Notes under the pieces: generated by a model | Databases searched by the model: none | Seen by the model: only the letters and a program-made list of their open reading frames with translations | What the model was told of the DNA's origin: nothing | Program-made: the position numbers and the translations under genes | Assembly (NCBI RefSeq): GCF_016765675.1 | Contig: NZ_JAESWB010000025.1 | Span: 391,297-455,296 of the forward strand | From: Neobacillus paridis | Lineage (GTDB): Bacteria > Bacillota > Bacilli > Bacillales > Cytobacillaceae | Length of the DNA stretch: 64,000 nt | Direction of reading: 5' to 3' | Shown here: positions 54,382 through 64,000 of the stretch, piece by piece | How positions within the stretch are numbered: position 1 is the stretch's first letter | Layout of the letters: every line of letters begins with the position of its first letter

Positions 54382-55587
54382 ATGAAGCGGCGTTTGCAGA
54401 CAATTCCAATGATTGTTGTTATCATCTTTTTTTGCTTTATTCCTAGTGTACAAGCCAACCAAGGGACTGAAGAGTCTAATCGAACTTTATCAACATCGCC
54501 GCAGGAACTGGTAGATAAACAGTTAGAGACATTAGATTTAACCGAGTTAAAACAATTCTGGGAGGATATATCCAATAAATACGGCGGCTTTCTTCCGGAG
54601 AGTCAGAAAGGAAGTCTATATGATTTTATTAAAGGTGATAAACACTTTTCTTTTAAAGAATGGGGCAAGGGATTTTTAAAGTTTGCCTTCCATGAATTCG
54701 TGGCAAATGGGAAATTGCTGGGTTCATTAATTATGTTAGCCATTTTTAGTATGTTTTTGCAGTCGATGCAAAATGCTTTTGAACAAAGCAATATTAGTAA
54801 AATTGCCTATGCGATTATTTACATGGTTCTGGTGATCATCGCTTTAAACAGCTTCCATGTTGCCGTTAGTTATACAAATGAAGCAATTGGCACAATGATT
54901 GCGTTTGTGTTAGCACTGGTACCGCTCTTGCTTGCCTTGATTGCTGCTTCAGGAGGAATCGTCTCCGCCGCCTTTTTTCATCCGGTGGTTTTATTTTTAA
55001 TGAATATGAGCGGCATGTTTATGCAGTATATCATTTTGCCGCTGTTGTTTTTAGCCACCTTGTTAAGTATTGTCAGTACGATGTCAGATCAGTATAAAGT
55101 GACACAATTGGCTGCTCTTTTACGAAACTGGAGCATTGGCTTAATGGGGCTTTTCCTGACAGTTTTCCTCGGCGTTATATCCGTTCAGGGGGCATCAGCC
55201 GCGGTTACAGATGGAGTCGCTATTAGGACGGCAAAATTTATCACCGGCAACTTTATCCCGGTCATTGGCAGGATGTTTACCGATGCTACCGATACCGTGA
55301 TTGGCGCCTCGGTCCTGTTAAAGAATACAGTTGGCATTGCTGGGGTGGCGATTCTGATGATCATCGTGGCATTTCCGGCAATAAAAATATTGCTGATTTC
55401 CTTTATCTATAAATTTGCGGCAGCGATCCTTCAGCCGCTTGGGGGCGGGCCGATTATTACCTGTCTTGATATTATCAGCAAAAGTGTCATTTATGTATTC
55501 GCTGCCCTTGGGATTGTCTCATTTATGTTCTTTTTAAGTATTACGGTCATTGTAGCGGCTGGCAACCTGACAATGATGATGAGATAG
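54382..55587 (+). CDS. spoIIIAE: Stage III sporulation protein AE
   Basis: 401-residue polytopic membrane protein of the SpoIIIA channel. An N-terminal signal-like helix (about 8-25), a soluble segment (about 30-100) and about seven further membrane helices with MNMSGMFMQYIILPLLFLA and LQPLGGGPIITCLD. Thought to form part of the transport platform. GAGGTG before the ATG. Confidence 0.95.
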   Translation: MKRRLQTIPMIVVIIFFCFIPSVQANQGTEESNRTLSTSPQELVDKQLETLDLTELKQFWEDISNKYGGFLPESQKGSLYDFIKGDKHFSFKEWGKGFLKFAFHEFVANGKLLGSLIMLAIFSMFLQSMQNAFEQSNISKIAYAIIYMVLVIIALNSFHVAVSYTNEAIGTMIAFVLALVPLLLALIAASGGIVSAAFFHPVVLFLMNMSGMFMQYIILPLLFLATLLSIVSTMSDQYKVTQLAALLRNWSIGLMGLFLTVFLGVISVQGASAAVTDGVAIRTAKFITGNFIPVIGRMFTDATDTVIGASVLLKNTVGIAGVAILMIIVAFPAIKILLISFIYKFAAAILQPLGGGPIITCLDIISKSVIYVFAALGIVSFMFFLSITVIVAAGNLTMMMR

Positions 55588-55597
55588 GGGGCAAAAA

Positions 55598-56227
55598 ATG
55601 GAATTTATCACTGAGTGGGTCACAAATATTATTCTTTTTATTCTTTTAGCCACGGTCATTGATATGCTGCTGCCAAACTCAAGTATGCAGAAATATACAA
55701 AAATGGTCATGGGGCTGTTATTAATTGCGATCATTCTAACCCCAATCCTGAAAATCATCTCCAAAGATTTTGAAGCTGCATTAACATCGATACATTTTCA
55801 ACAGCCATCGGAAGATAAAAATATGAAAAATTTAATAGATTTAAAGAAAAAAGAAATACAAGCCTCCCAGCATGCATATATTTTAGAAGAATTGGCTGGC
55901 AGGCTGAAAAAGGACGTGAAGGAGGAGTTGATGAAACAATACGGATTGGAGATAGCCGATATTGATGTAGAAGTGAATACGAAAAGTGACCAAGCAACGC
56001 TTAAAAACCTCCAAAAGGTAATGGTTCTTCTATCGCGGCCAGACACAGGCGTGAAGACAGTCGAAGCGGTTAAACCGATCGTCATTGACACAGAAACACC
56101 TCTTCCATCTAAAAAAGCAACAGAAGAAGCAAAACAAATTGCTGCATTTCTATCAGAGAAATGGAATGTAACGGAAGACACGGTTGAAGTTCAGATTGAA
56201 GGGGGGGGCAATAATAAAAATGGATAA
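55598..56227 (+). CDS. spoIIIAF: Stage III sporulation protein AF
   Basis: 209 residues: two N-terminal membrane helices (NIILFILLATVIDMLLP and MVMGLLLIAIILTPIL) and a soluble ring-building-motif-like domain (about 80-205). The last codons contain a run of eight G that also serves as the ribosome binding site of spoIIIAG. The two genes overlap by eight bases. Confidence 0.94.
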   Translation: MEFITEWVTNIILFILLATVIDMLLPNSSMQKYTKMVMGLLLIAIILTPILKIISKDFEAALTSIHFQQPSEDKNMKNLIDLKKKEIQASQHAYILEELAGRLKKDVKEELMKQYGLEIADIDVEVNTKSDQATLKNLQKVMVLLSRPDTGVKTVEAVKPIVIDTETPLPSKKATEEAKQIAAFLSEKWNVTEDTVEVQIEGGGNNKNG

Positions 56228-56870
56228 TAATAAAGGTCCATTGTCATGGTTGAAAAAACTGCTCAACTTGGACAAAACTTCTGAAAAAAAAACGGGAAAG
56301 TACCAATATATGCTGCTTGTTCTGTTAATCGGTGCAGCCTTTATGATTGTCGGAAATAGTGTTTTTAAGACAGATTCAAATTCAACTGCCATTCCGGCAG
56401 CAGCCAATGAAAAGACAAATTCAAAGGATGTCGCCGTATTTGGTCAAAAAAAGTCCTCCGGAAACAAGACCATTGCTGAATATGAAGAAAAGTATGAGAC
56501 ACAGCTTAAAAAAGCGCTGGAGGAAATGCTCGGTGTGGATGATGTTACCGTTATTGTCAACCTCGATTCAACCGATCGTAAAGTTTTGGAAAAAAATAAG
56601 AATACTAAATCCCAAACAACGGAAGAAGGAGATCGTGAAGGCGGGCAGCGAAAGGTTCAGGAGGTTTCCACGGATGAACAGCTTGTGATTATTCGTAAGG
56701 GTGATAAAGAAGTGCCGATTGTGATTGAAACCAAGAAACCCAATGTTCGCGGCGTGCTCGTAGTAGCAAAGGGCGCTGATAATATTGAAGTAAAAAAATG
56801 GATAAAAGAAGCTGTGATAAGAGTCTTGGGAGTCCCAAGTCATCGAGTTTCAGTTATGCCTAAAAAATAA
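56220..56870 (+). CDS. spoIIIAG: Stage III sporulation protein AG
   Basis: 216-residue channel ring protein. One membrane helix (YMLLVLLIGAAFMIVG, about 28-43), a linker and a ring-forming domain with an inserted beta region (about 85-215), where VEVTSDTV-like strands are represented by VTVIVNLDSTDR. ATG 56220 is about 12 bases after the G-run. The frame from 56184 has no support. Confidence 0.94.
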   Translation: MDNNKGPLSWLKKLLNLDKTSEKKTGKYQYMLLVLLIGAAFMIVGNSVFKTDSNSTAIPAAANEKTNSKDVAVFGQKKSSGNKTIAEYEEKYETQLKKALEEMLGVDDVTVIVNLDSTDRKVLEKNKNTKSQTTEEGDREGGQRKVQEVSTDEQLVIIRKGDKEVPIVIETKKPNVRGVLVVAKGADNIEVKKWIKEAVIRVLGVPSHRVSVMPKK

Positions 56871-56885
56871 AAGGGGTGTGTTATC

Positions 56886-57446
56886 ATGTTATTGAAAAAA
56901 CAAACAGTATGGTTATTAACAATGCTGAGTCTTGTGGTGGTATTGTCGGTGTATTACCTTACATCCCCAGAACAACAGAAAAGCGATCTAGCGGCAGTTG
57001 AGGAAAAAGCAAAGGACAAAGTGGAGAAGAACCAGGCAACACAAAAATCCAAAGCAACTGAAGAGAAGAAGGTCAATTCCACGATTGCCAGTGATGCCGA
57101 ATTTGATGAATTACGAATGGACCTTCAAGATGAACGCAGTCAAAAGGAAGAAGAATTAACAATGGAAATGGCTGCAACGAATCTGCCGGCAGATGAAAGA
57201 AGTAAAATTAAGGATCAAATGGATGAGTTAAGAGAAACAGCCCATAAAGAAGAAATCCTCGAAACGATGATTAAAACAATGGGTTATGAGGATGCTCTCG
57301 TTCGTGCTGACGGTGAAAATGTAAAAGTAACGGTAAAAGCCAAGAAAAAACCATCAGCTCAAGAAGCTAATAAAATTATTCTTGAAGTAAAAAAAGAAAT
57401 CGATCATGCCAATTTTGTTGCCGTAACGTACCAGCCATCTAAATAA
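56886..57446 (+). CDS. spoIIIAH: Stage III sporulation protein AH
   Basis: 186-residue mother-cell partner of forespore SpoIIQ. An N-terminal membrane helix (TVWLLTMLSLVVVLSVYYL), a charged, probably coiled region (about 30-115) and a C-terminal YscJ/FliF-like ring domain (ETMIKTMGYEDALVRADG, about 125-186). AAAAGGGGTG before the ATG. Ends the operon at a terminator. Confidence 0.95.
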   Translation: MLLKKQTVWLLTMLSLVVVLSVYYLTSPEQQKSDLAAVEEKAKDKVEKNQATQKSKATEEKKVNSTIASDAEFDELRMDLQDERSQKEEELTMEMAATNLPADERSKIKDQMDELRETAHKEEILETMIKTMGYEDALVRADGENVKVTVKAKKKPSAQEANKIILEVKKEIDHANFVAVTYQPSK

Positions 57447-57455
57447 TGTTTTCAA

Positions 57456-57482
57456 AGGAAAGCCAGAGGCTTTCTTTTTTTC
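57456..57482 (+). terminator. Intrinsic terminator of the spoIIIA operon
   Basis: GAAAGCC-AGA-GGCTTTC with a T-run of seven. Confidence 0.9.
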
Positions 57483-57568
57483 GTCTATCATTATTGAACT
57501 TTTACAGGATATTATCGTATAGTATTAATAGTTAGTCATAATAAAAAGTCGGACAAGGGGTGTACCTA

Positions 57569-58078
57569 GTGTTAAAAGTTCAAGAAATTCGTGAGTTGAT
57601 TAAGTTAATCGATCAGTCCAGTATTGATGAATTTGTCTATGAAAACGAAGGTTCAAAAATCAAAATGAAAAAAACAGGCAGCGTGACGATCGCTGCCGCC
57701 CAGCCAGCAGGACAAACTGTCTCCGTCGAGCCACAAACAGTTCCTGTTGAATCGGTTGTGGTACCTGCTGCAGCAGTTCAAGAAGTGAAACAAGAAGCTC
57801 CCAAGGCAGAACCAGTTGTGGAAGAAAACACAGAAAATCTACATAAGATTACTTCGCCAATGGTCGGGACATTTTATGCTTCACCAAGCCCGGATGCGGA
57901 TCCATATGTCACGGCAGGCTCAAAGGTTTCGAAGGATTCCATTGTTTGTATCGTGGAAGCAATGAAACTATTTAATGAGATTGAAGCAGAAGTAAATGGT
58001 GAAATTGTGGAAGTGCTTGTGAAAAATGGACAATTAGTGGAATATGGGCAGCCTTTATTTTTAGTAAAGCCTGAATAA
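57569..58078 (+). CDS. accB: Biotin carboxyl carrier protein of acetyl-CoA carboxylase
   Basis: 169 residues. An N-terminal helical part ([19 protein letters not shown]), a Pro/Ala/Val-rich linker (about 45-90) and the biotinyl domain with [11 protein letters not shown], biotin on Lys133. The start is GTG 57569 with AGGGGTG eight bases upstream; the GTG at 57560 overlaps that site. Followed by accC 15 bases later, the usual accBC unit for malonyl-CoA synthesis. Confidence 0.95.
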   Translation: MLKVQEIRELIKLIDQSSIDEFVYENEGSKIKMKKTGSVTIAAAQPAGQTVSVEPQTVPVESVVVPAAAVQEVKQEAPKAEPVVEENTENLHKITSPMVGTFYASPSPDADPYVTAGSKVSKDSIVCIVEAMKLFNEIEAEVNGEIVEVLVKNGQLVEYGQPLFLVKPE

Positions 58079-58093
58079 GGAGCGGTAAACGGA

Positions 58094-59449
58094 ATGATAA
58101 AAAAACTGTTAATTGCAAACAGGGGAGAAATAGCCGTTAGGATTATTCGTGCCTGCCGCGAAATGGGGATTGAGTCCGTAGCTGTGTATTCTGAGGCAGA
58201 TCGCGACGCTCTGCATGTCCAGCTTGCGGATGAAGCCTACTGTATCGGGCCGACATCGTCAAAGGATAGTTATTTAAACGTGACAAATATTATTAGTGTA
58301 GCAATCGCGACAGCTTGTGACGCGATTCACCCGGGATATGGTTTCTTGGCCGAAAATGCTGATTTCGCCGAGCTTTGCCGCGAATGTAATATCACTTTCG
58401 TGGGCCCGAGTCCAGAAGCGATAACGAAGATGGGTACAAAAGATATTGCCAGAGAAACGATGCGTGAAGCTGGCGTTCCAATTGTACCCGGTTCTCAAGG
58501 AATTATTCAAACAATTGATGAAGCACTTGAACTTGCTGAGAAAATTGATTATCCAGTGATTATAAAGGCTACCGCTGGCGGTGGCGGTAAAGGGATCCGT
58601 GTTGCCAGAAATGAGCAAGAATTAATTAAAGGGATCAACATAACCCAGCAGGAAGCGTTAACAGCGTTTGGCAATCCTGGCGTGTATATTGAAAAATATA
58701 TTGAGGATTTTCGCCATGTTGAAATTCAAGTACTTGCCGATAATTATGGTCATGCCATCCATTTAGGGGAAAGGGATTGTTCAATTCAGCGAAGACTGCA
58801 GAAGCTGCTCGAGGAAACTCCTTCGCCTGCTCTTGATGGAGAAATTCGTGAGGAGATGGGAAATGCAGCAGTCAAGGCGGCAAAAGCGGTTGATTATTCT
58901 GGGGCAGGAACGGTAGAATTTATTTATGACTACCGTAATCGGAAATTTTATTTTATGGAAATGAATACAAGGATTCAGGTAGAGCATCCAGTAACAGAAA
59001 TGGTGACAGGAATTGATCTTATCAAGGAACAGATTCGCGTAGCCAACGGTGAAAAACTATCGTTAACACAAGCTGATGTCACCTTTAATGGCTGGGCTAT
59101 TGAATGTCGGATTAATGCCGAAAACCCGGAAAAGAATTTTCTCCCTTCTGCCGGTAAAATCAAAATGTATCTACCTCCAGGAGGGCTCGGTGTCCGTGTA
59201 GATTCTGCTGCTTATCCGGGATATACAATTCCACCTTATTACGATTCAATGATTGCCAAGGTGATTGCTTATGGCGCCAGCCGTGATGAGGCGATTGCGA
59301 GAATGAAGCGGGCACTGGGTGAATTTGTCATTGAGGGAATCCATACAACCATTCCGTTCCATTTAAGACTGCTTGATCATGAAGCTTTTGTCGAAGGGAA
59401 TTTCAATACCAAATTCCTTGAATTACACGATATAATGAAATCAGAATAA
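58094..59449 (+). CDS. accC: Biotin carboxylase subunit of acetyl-CoA carboxylase
   Basis: 451-residue ATP-grasp enzyme that carboxylates the biotin of AccB. Start [24 protein letters not shown] loop [36 protein letters not shown] with the catalytic Arg and Glu region; C-terminal biotin carboxylase domain with [20 protein letters not shown] before the ATG. Length is normal. Confidence 0.97.
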   Translation: MIKKLLIANRGEIAVRIIRACREMGIESVAVYSEADRDALHVQLADEAYCIGPTSSKDSYLNVTNIISVAIATACDAIHPGYGFLAENADFAELCRECNITFVGPSPEAITKMGTKDIARETMREAGVPIVPGSQGIIQTIDEALELAEKIDYPVIIKATAGGGGKGIRVARNEQELIKGINITQQEALTAFGNPGVYIEKYIEDFRHVEIQVLADNYGHAIHLGERDCSIQRRLQKLLEETPSPALDGEIREEMGNAAVKAAKAVDYSGAGTVEFIYDYRNRKFYFMEMNTRIQVEHPVTEMVTGIDLIKEQIRVANGEKLSLTQADVTFNGWAIECRINAENPEKNFLPSAGKIKMYLPPGGLGVRVDSAAYPGYTIPPYYDSMIAKVIAYGASRDEAIARMKRALGEFVIEGIHTTIPFHLRLLDHEAFVEGNFNTKFLELHDIMKSE

Positions 59450-59469
59450 AAAAACTCGAGGTGTTTTAA

Positions 59470-59877
59470 ATGAGTGAATTCAGCATTTTAGAAATGGATC
59501 AAGGAAATAACAGCCATGGGAAAATAGAAATTGCCCCTGAAGTCATTGAAGTCATTGCCGGCATTGCCGCTTCCGAGGTGGAAGGTGTGACCGGAATGCG
59601 TGGCAATTTTGCCACTGGGGTTGTGGAACGGCTAGGAAAAAAAAACCACGGCAAAGGTGTCAAGGTTGAACTGACGGAATCTGGAATCATCATTGATGTG
59701 TATTGCCTAATGAAATTCGGTATATCCATTCCTGCTGTTGCCGGAAAGATCCAGGAAAATATCCGTCAGGCACTGCTTAATATGACTGCTCTTGATCCAG
59801 AAGAAGTTAACATTCATATTGTTGGAGTTCAATTTGAAACACAAAAACAAGAACCAGTTGTTGAGGAAGAAGTCTAA
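59470..59877 (+). CDS. yqhY: Asp23/Gls24 family envelope stress protein
   Basis: 135-residue protein with the Asp23 domain: GKIEIAPEVIEVIAGIAASEVEGV and VKVELTESGIIIDVYCLMKFG. In B. subtilis YqhY lies next to accBC and its loss disturbs acetyl-CoA carboxylase, so a regulatory link with the upstream operon is likely. CGAGGTG before the ATG. Confidence 0.93.
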   Translation: MSEFSILEMDQGNNSHGKIEIAPEVIEVIAGIAASEVEGVTGMRGNFATGVVERLGKKNHGKGVKVELTESGIIIDVYCLMKFGISIPAVAGKIQENIRQALLNMTALDPEEVNIHIVGVQFETQKQEPVVEEEV

Positions 59878-59884
59878 CATGCTA

Positions 59885-59914
59885 GCCAAAGGAGCCTATC
59901 CTTTGGTTTTTATT
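59885..59914 (+). terminator. Intrinsic terminator after yqhY
   Basis: CCAAAGG / CCTTTGG stem with a 7-base loop followed by TTTTTATTTT. Confidence 0.8.
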
Positions 59915-60034
59915 TTAAAGAAAAGCCCTTTTTGTCGTGCAGTGGAAAAATAGTTATGCTATTATCGTTTTGATAAATACTATATGAAAGAAAAATAAAA
60001 AATCAGGTCTATCTTTAAAGGAGAAAACAGAATA

Positions 60035-60424
60035 ATGAATAGAAGAACAGCGAGAGAAAAGGCATTACAGGCTCTTTTTCAAATTGACATAAGTCATAAT
60101 GACCCATCTTCCGCCATTGAACATGTTCTCGATGGGAAGGCAGGTAACGATTTTTTATCAAAGCTTGTTTTCGGTGTAGTAGAGCATCAGTCGGAAATTG
60201 ACCGTGTTATCAGCGAAAACCTTGAAAAGTGGTCGCTCGAGCGGTTGGCAATTGTTGACCGCAACTTGTTAAGATTAGCGGTTTATGAATTAAATTTTTT
60301 ACAGAATGAGATACCAAAAAATGTAATTTTAAATGAAGCCATTGAAATTGCAAAAATATATGGGGATGACCAGTCGAGCAAGTTTGTTAATGCTGTTCTT
60401 TCAAAGATAAAGGAAAAGCTTTAG
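60035..60424 (+). CDS. nusB: Transcription antitermination factor NusB
   Basis: 129-residue all-helical NusB: NRRTAREKALQALFQID at the N-terminus and LRLAVYELNFLQNEIPKNV plus FVNAVLSKI at the end. Works with NusE (S10) on boxA of rRNA leaders. AAAGGAG before the ATG. Sits 157 bases after yqhY, beyond a terminator, so it has its own promoter or receives read-through. Confidence 0.96.
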   Translation: MNRRTAREKALQALFQIDISHNDPSSAIEHVLDGKAGNDFLSKLVFGVVEHQSEIDRVISENLEKWSLERLAIVDRNLLRLAVYELNFLQNEIPKNVILNEAIEIAKIYGDDQSSKFVNAVLSKIKEKL

Positions 60425-60455
60425 CGATTGGTCTTAAGGGGAGGATGAATGTAAA

Positions 60456-61310
60456 ATGACCGCAGAAATTATAAGTGGTAAAGAAATTGCTGCAAAAAAA
60501 AGACTGGAGCTTGCCAAGGAGGTTGAAAAGCTCAAAGCTCAGGGGATAACCCCGGGTTTAGCCGTTATTCTTGTCGGTGATAACCATGCTTCCAAGACTT
60601 ACGTCAGGAATAAGCAAAAAGCTTGTCACGAGCTAGGAATGTATTCATTACTCGTTGAATTGCCTGAGGAGGTTTCCGAAGAGGAACTGCTGAAGAAAAT
60701 AGACGAATTAAATAATGATCCTGTCATCCATGGTATTTTAGTCCAACTACCGCTGCCAAAACATATCGATGAGAAAAAGGTAATTGATACTATTTCTCCA
60801 ACAAAAGATGTTGATGGTTTTCATCCGGTAAATATTGGAAAAATGATGACTGGAGAGAATGGTTTTCTTCCATGCACACCGTTTGGCATCATCGTGATGC
60901 TCGAGGATACAGGAATATCTGTTGCCGGAAAACATGCCGTAGTAGTTGGGAGAAGCAATATCGTTGGTAAACCCGTTGGTCAGTTATTATTGAATCGACA
61001 TGCGACGGTCACTTATTGCCATTCCAAAACGGAAAACTTAAAGCACTATACTCAGACTGCTGATATCTTGGTGGTTGCAGTGGGAATTGCCAATTTTATT
61101 AAAGCAGACCACATAAAAGAGGGTGCCGTGGTGATCGACGTTGGTATGAATCGTAATGAGGCCGGCAAACTTTGTGGTGATGTTGACTTTGAGGAAGTGA
61201 GCAAGAAAGCAGGATACATAACGCCGGTACCCAATGGGGTCGGTCCGATGACGATTACGATGCTGATGTACAATACAGTAAAAGCGGCGGCTGAAAGCAT
61301 CAACCGTTAA
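60456..61310 (+). CDS. folD: Methylenetetrahydrofolate dehydrogenase/cyclohydrolase FolD
   Basis: 284-residue bifunctional enzyme interconverting methylene-, methenyl- and 10-formyl-THF. Active-site [15 protein letters not shown] with the catalytic Lys, [19 protein letters not shown] and the NADP loop [27 protein letters not shown] before the ATG. Supplies one-carbon units, linking with gcv and yqgN in this window. Confidence 0.97.
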   Translation: MTAEIISGKEIAAKKRLELAKEVEKLKAQGITPGLAVILVGDNHASKTYVRNKQKACHELGMYSLLVELPEEVSEEELLKKIDELNNDPVIHGILVQLPLPKHIDEKKVIDTISPTKDVDGFHPVNIGKMMTGENGFLPCTPFGIIVMLEDTGISVAGKHAVVVGRSNIVGKPVGQLLLNRHATVTYCHSKTENLKHYTQTADILVVAVGIANFIKADHIKEGAVVIDVGMNRNEAGKLCGDVDFEEVSKKAGYITPVPNGVGPMTITMLMYNTVKAAAESINR

Positions 61311-61320
61311 CATCCTAACA

Positions 61321-61372
61321 TGTCCTTATCATTCATGTTTTTAGTTCAATTGGTAAGGACAGATTTTTTTAA
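61321..61372 (+). terminator. Terminator-like hairpin after folD
   Basis: TGTCCTTA (61321) pairs with TAAGGACA around a long loop and is followed by seven T. Confidence 0.72.
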
Positions 61373-61395
61373 TCGGTCACTAGGAAGGGGTTTTT

Positions 61396-62754
61396 ATGAA
61401 GGAGCAGCGATTTTTAACTGTCAGTGCCTTAACTAAATACATAAAACGAAAATTTGATGCCGACCCACATTTAAGTGACATCCATGTGCGCGGCGAGATA
61501 TCAAACTTTAAGCAGCATTCCAGCGGTCATATGTATTTTACCTTAAAGGACGAAAAAGCCCGTATTCTTGCCGTCATGTTTGCCAGCCATTCCCGCTCAA
61601 TGAAGTTTTCCCCAGAAAATGGGATGAAAGTGATCGTTAGAGGCGAAATCACAGTTTACGAACCAAGCGGTCAGTATCAGATCTATGTTAAACAAATGCA
61701 GACTGACGGGATAGGTGAATTGTTTTTAGCATTCGAACAATTAAAACAGAGATTAGAAATGGAAGGCTTGTTTGCCCCGGATAAAAAAAAGCCGCTCCCG
61801 CCTTTTCCAAAAACAATCGGCGTGATTACGTCGCCAACTGGTGCAGCTATAAGGGATATTATTACCACTATTAAACGGCGCTATCCGATCGGCAATATCC
61901 TTGTATTTCCGGTCCTAGTTCAAGGAGACCAAGCTGCACCTTCCATTGCCAAGGCAATTGAAAAAGCCAATAATCGTACGGATATCGATATTTTAATCGT
62001 AGGGCGCGGCGGCGGTTCGATAGAGGAATTGTGGGCCTTTAACGAAGAGATTGTTGCCCGCGCCATATATGCGTCAACGATCCCTGTTATTTCAGCAGTA
62101 GGGCATGAAACGGATGTTACGATTGCGGATTTTGTTGCCGATTTAAGAGCTCCTACGCCGACAGGTGCTGCCGAACTGGCAGTTCCGCATATTGAGGAGT
62201 TAATGGATCGGATTTTGCAGCGCCAAACCAGACTGATCCGAATCATGCAGGAGAAATTTCGTTTTGAAAAAGAACGCTTGCAGCGGGTACAAAAATCCTA
62301 TGCCTTCCGATATCCGCACAGGCTATATGAGCAAAAGCTCGAACTGGTTGATAAAGTAACTGAAAGGTTAGTCCGCGGAACTTCACGGTTAGCTTTATTG
62401 AGGCAGAATCAGCATGAAGCTCTGTTCAAACGCTTGCAGCGCAGCCATCCGAACGAAATGCTACAGGAAGCGGTTCTTCGTTCAGACCGCATGCAAAAAG
62501 AGTTGAAACGATCGATGACACAAATTTTCACCAAAAAACAAACAGAATTTGAACGAATGATTGCAACTTTACAAGCTCTAAGTCCATTAAAAATTATGGA
62601 GCGGGGCTATAGCTTGACTTACAATAAAGATAAACGGCTTGTAAAAAGTGTAACGCAAATAAAGCTAGAAGATACCGTACAAATTCAATTTACTGACGGC
62701 AATGTTTTTTGTAAAGTGGAAGAAATAAAGGAGAGCAGAGTACATGACGACTGA
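61396..62754 (+). CDS. xseA: Exodeoxyribonuclease VII large subunit
   Basis: 452 residues: N-terminal OB-fold ([20 protein letters not shown]), catalytic core with [21 protein letters not shown] and [17 protein letters not shown], and a long coiled-coil C-terminal part (about 280-400). GAAGGGG before the ATG. Overlaps xseB by 11 bases, securing balanced translation of the two subunits. Confidence 0.96.
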   Translation: MKEQRFLTVSALTKYIKRKFDADPHLSDIHVRGEISNFKQHSSGHMYFTLKDEKARILAVMFASHSRSMKFSPENGMKVIVRGEITVYEPSGQYQIYVKQMQTDGIGELFLAFEQLKQRLEMEGLFAPDKKKPLPPFPKTIGVITSPTGAAIRDIITTIKRRYPIGNILVFPVLVQGDQAAPSIAKAIEKANNRTDIDILIVGRGGGSIEELWAFNEEIVARAIYASTIPVISAVGHETDVTIADFVADLRAPTPTGAAELAVPHIEELMDRILQRQTRLIRIMQEKFRFEKERLQRVQKSYAFRYPHRLYEQKLELVDKVTERLVRGTSRLALLRQNQHEALFKRLQRSHPNEMLQEAVLRSDRMQKELKRSMTQIFTKKQTEFERMIATLQALSPLKIMERGYSLTYNKDKRLVKSVTQIKLEDTVQIQFTDGNVFCKVEEIKESRVHDD

Positions 62755-62977
62755 GAATAATTTAACATTTGAAGAGGCGATGACGAAGTTGGAGGAAATC
62801 GTCGAAAAGCTTGAAGAGGGCGATGTTCCTTTGGAAGAAGCAATCATTTATTATAAACAGGGCATGGAACTATCCAAGCTTTGCCATGATAAATTGAAAA
62901 GTGTGGAAGAACAGTTAACCCAAATTATTACAGAGGATGGACAGACGGAAAGTTTTTCAATTAACGAGGAGGAGTAG
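62744..62977 (+). CDS. xseB: Exodeoxyribonuclease VII small subunit
   Basis: 77-residue helical-hairpin protein: [20 protein letters not shown], then [19 protein letters not shown], the family pattern. GGAGAGCAGAG lies before the ATG inside xseA. Binds the long coiled coil of XseA. Confidence 0.96.
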   Translation: MTTENNLTFEEAMTKLEEIVEKLEEGDVPLEEAIIYYKQGMELSKLCHDKLKSVEEQLTQIITEDGQTESFSINEEE

Positions 62978-62979
62978 CA

Positions 62980-63873
62980 TTGGAAACTCAAGCTTTAGAC
63001 TCATTTGCGAAAAAATATAAACAATTGCTTGATGTTGAGCTGCGGAATTTAATTGAAGAACTGAATGCTCCGGCTATCATAAAAGAATCAATGATTTATT
63101 CGCTTGAAGGCGGCGGAAAAAGAATTCGCCCTTTGTTATTATTTGCGACTCTTAACGCATTTGGAATTGATCCTCGAAACGGACTGCAGGTAGCTGCGGC
63201 GATTGAGATGATCCATACGTATTCACTCATTCATGATGATCTGCCGAGCATGGATAATGATGATTTCCGCAGAGGAAAGCCGACAAATCATAAAGTGTTC
63301 GGTGACGCTATTGCTACTTTAGCGGGTGATGCATTGTTAACCTACAGCTTTGAAGTGATTGGCAGAATTCCAACAGAAACAGCCTCATCAGATACAAAAT
63401 TATCATTAATTGTGGAAATGGCCCAAGCTGCAGGTGCGGAAGGCATGGTTGGCGGCCAGGTTGCCGATATGGAAGGCGAGAACAAGACATTGACCCTTGA
63501 GGAGCTTGAATACATTCATATTCATAAAACAGGTAAACTGTTAAGGTTTAGTGTTATTGCAGGGGCGATTTTGGCCGGCGCACATAAAACCCAATTGGAA
63601 AACCTATCTTTATTTGCCCACCACCTTGGCCTGGCTTTTCAAATTCAGGACGACATCCTGGATTTAACAGGGAATCAACAAATATTAGGGAAGCCGGTCG
63701 GCAGCGATACGGCCAATCATAAAAGCACTTATCCACAGCTGCTTTCATTGGAAGGGGCGAAAGCGGCCTTACAACAGCAAATTCATCAAGCAAAAGATAA
63801 GCTGATCAAGACGGGCTTGGAGATCCATCTTCTTCTTGAATTAACCGACTTAGTGGCAACAAGAAACCATTAA
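62980..63873 (+). CDS. ispA: Farnesyl diphosphate synthase
   Basis: 297-residue short-chain prenyl transferase. GGGKRIRPLL near residue 45, first Asp-rich motif LIHDDLPSMDNDD (about 83-95), GEVGGQ-like MVGGQVADM, second motif QIQDDILD (about 223-230). Start is TTG 62980 behind GAGGAGGAG; it follows xseB by two bases. In bacilli dxs normally follows, but the window ends first. Confidence 0.96.
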   Translation: METQALDSFAKKYKQLLDVELRNLIEELNAPAIIKESMIYSLEGGGKRIRPLLLFATLNAFGIDPRNGLQVAAAIEMIHTYSLIHDDLPSMDNDDFRRGKPTNHKVFGDAIATLAGDALLTYSFEVIGRIPTETASSDTKLSLIVEMAQAAGAEGMVGGQVADMEGENKTLTLEELEYIHIHKTGKLLRFSVIAGAILAGAHKTQLENLSLFAHHLGLAFQIQDDILDLTGNQQILGKPVGSDTANHKSTYPQLLSLEGAKAALQQQIHQAKDKLIKTGLEIHLLLELTDLVATRNH

Positions 63874-63909
63874 ACAAGTATGAGTAAAATTAATGTGGGC
63901 AAAATTTAA

Positions 63910-63957
63910 CCCCTTCATTTGGTGAGGGATTGTCAGATCGCTCACCAAATAAAGGGG
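63910..63957. repeat. Long inverted repeat downstream of ispA
   Basis: CCCCTTCATTTGGTGAG (63910-63926) and CTCACCAAATAAAGGGG (63941-63957) pair over 17 bp with one mismatch and a 14-base loop. No T-run follows (CCACCAAGCG comes next), so it is not a plain terminator. Could be a dispersed repeat or an RNA processing hairpin. Confidence 0.65.
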
Positions 63958-64000
63958 CCACCAAGCGAAAGCGCGGTAGTGTTCTAAGCTAAATACATGA

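Overview
The window reads as a chromosomal segment of a spore-forming Bacillaceae bacterium (Bacillus in the broad sense, such as the Neobacillus/Mesobacillus/Cytobacillus groups). The evidence is a B. subtilis-like gene backbone in the expected order: pbpA, pst operon and phoU, rpmG, yqgN, gluP, yqgQ, glcK, yqgU to yqgY, comG, yqhG/H, gcvT-gcvPA-gcvPB, yqhL, lipM, yqhO to yqhR, papA, efp, the complete spoIIIA operon, accBC, yqhY, nusB, folD, xseAB and ispA. Family calls come from reading the translations; no database search was run.

Layout. (1) 0-6.5 kb is accessory DNA: a leftward cassette of a secreted bacteriocin-like peptide, an ABC ATPase and a large FtsX-type permease; then a decayed IS605-type TnpB gene, a decayed DDE transposase and a GC-rich dispersed palindromic repeat. 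(2) 6.7-14.2 kb: pbpA, then pstS-pstC-pstA-pstBA-pstBB-phoU behind an unusually clear array of PhoP half-sites. (3) 14.4-17.1 kb: a DUF4912 gene, a GT4 glycosyltransferase and an unrecognised gene, then rpmG. (4) 17.1-28.7 kb: folate salvage, a DUF92 protein, L-lactate dehydrogenase, the rhomboid protease GluP, glucokinase, a lipoprotein, small conserved proteins, a hydroxyacylglutathione hydrolase-like protein, a MidA-type methyltransferase and an ArsR-like regulator. (5) 28.9-33.2 kb: yqzE and the competence pseudopilus operon comGA-GG, on the minus strand. (6) 33.3-40.2 kb: yqhG/yqhH on the minus strand and, diverging from them, the glycine cleavage operon behind a tandem glycine riboswitch. 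(7) 40.2-41.5 kb: a small insert with a truncated ATP-grasp-like protein translationally coupled to a C39-like cysteine peptidase. (8) 41.6-51.5 kb: yqhL, lipM, a B12-dependent ribonucleotide reductase with paired NrdR boxes, an orphan AT-rich gene, an NlpC/P60 hydrolase with a WalR box, yqhO-yqhR and papA. (9) 51.6-64 kb: efp, spoIIIAA-AH behind a sigma-E promoter, accBC, yqhY-nusB, folD, xseAB and ispA.

How it works together. Most of the window is housekeeping with readable control signals: PhoP for phosphate uptake, glycine for gcv, NrdR for nucleotide reduction, WalR for wall turnover and sigma-E for the mother-cell channel. gcvT/PA/PB and lipM lie near each other and both serve lipoate-dependent glycine cleavage. 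accBC feeds fatty-acid synthesis and ispA isoprenoids.

The least explained pieces are the peptide/ABC cassette at the left edge, the ATP-grasp remnant with C39 peptidase at 40.6-41.4 kb, the DUF4912/GT4/unknown trio, and a pair of about 79-bp double-hairpin repeats at 22.45 and 25.25 kb. I did not find a clearly new multi-gene defence system.
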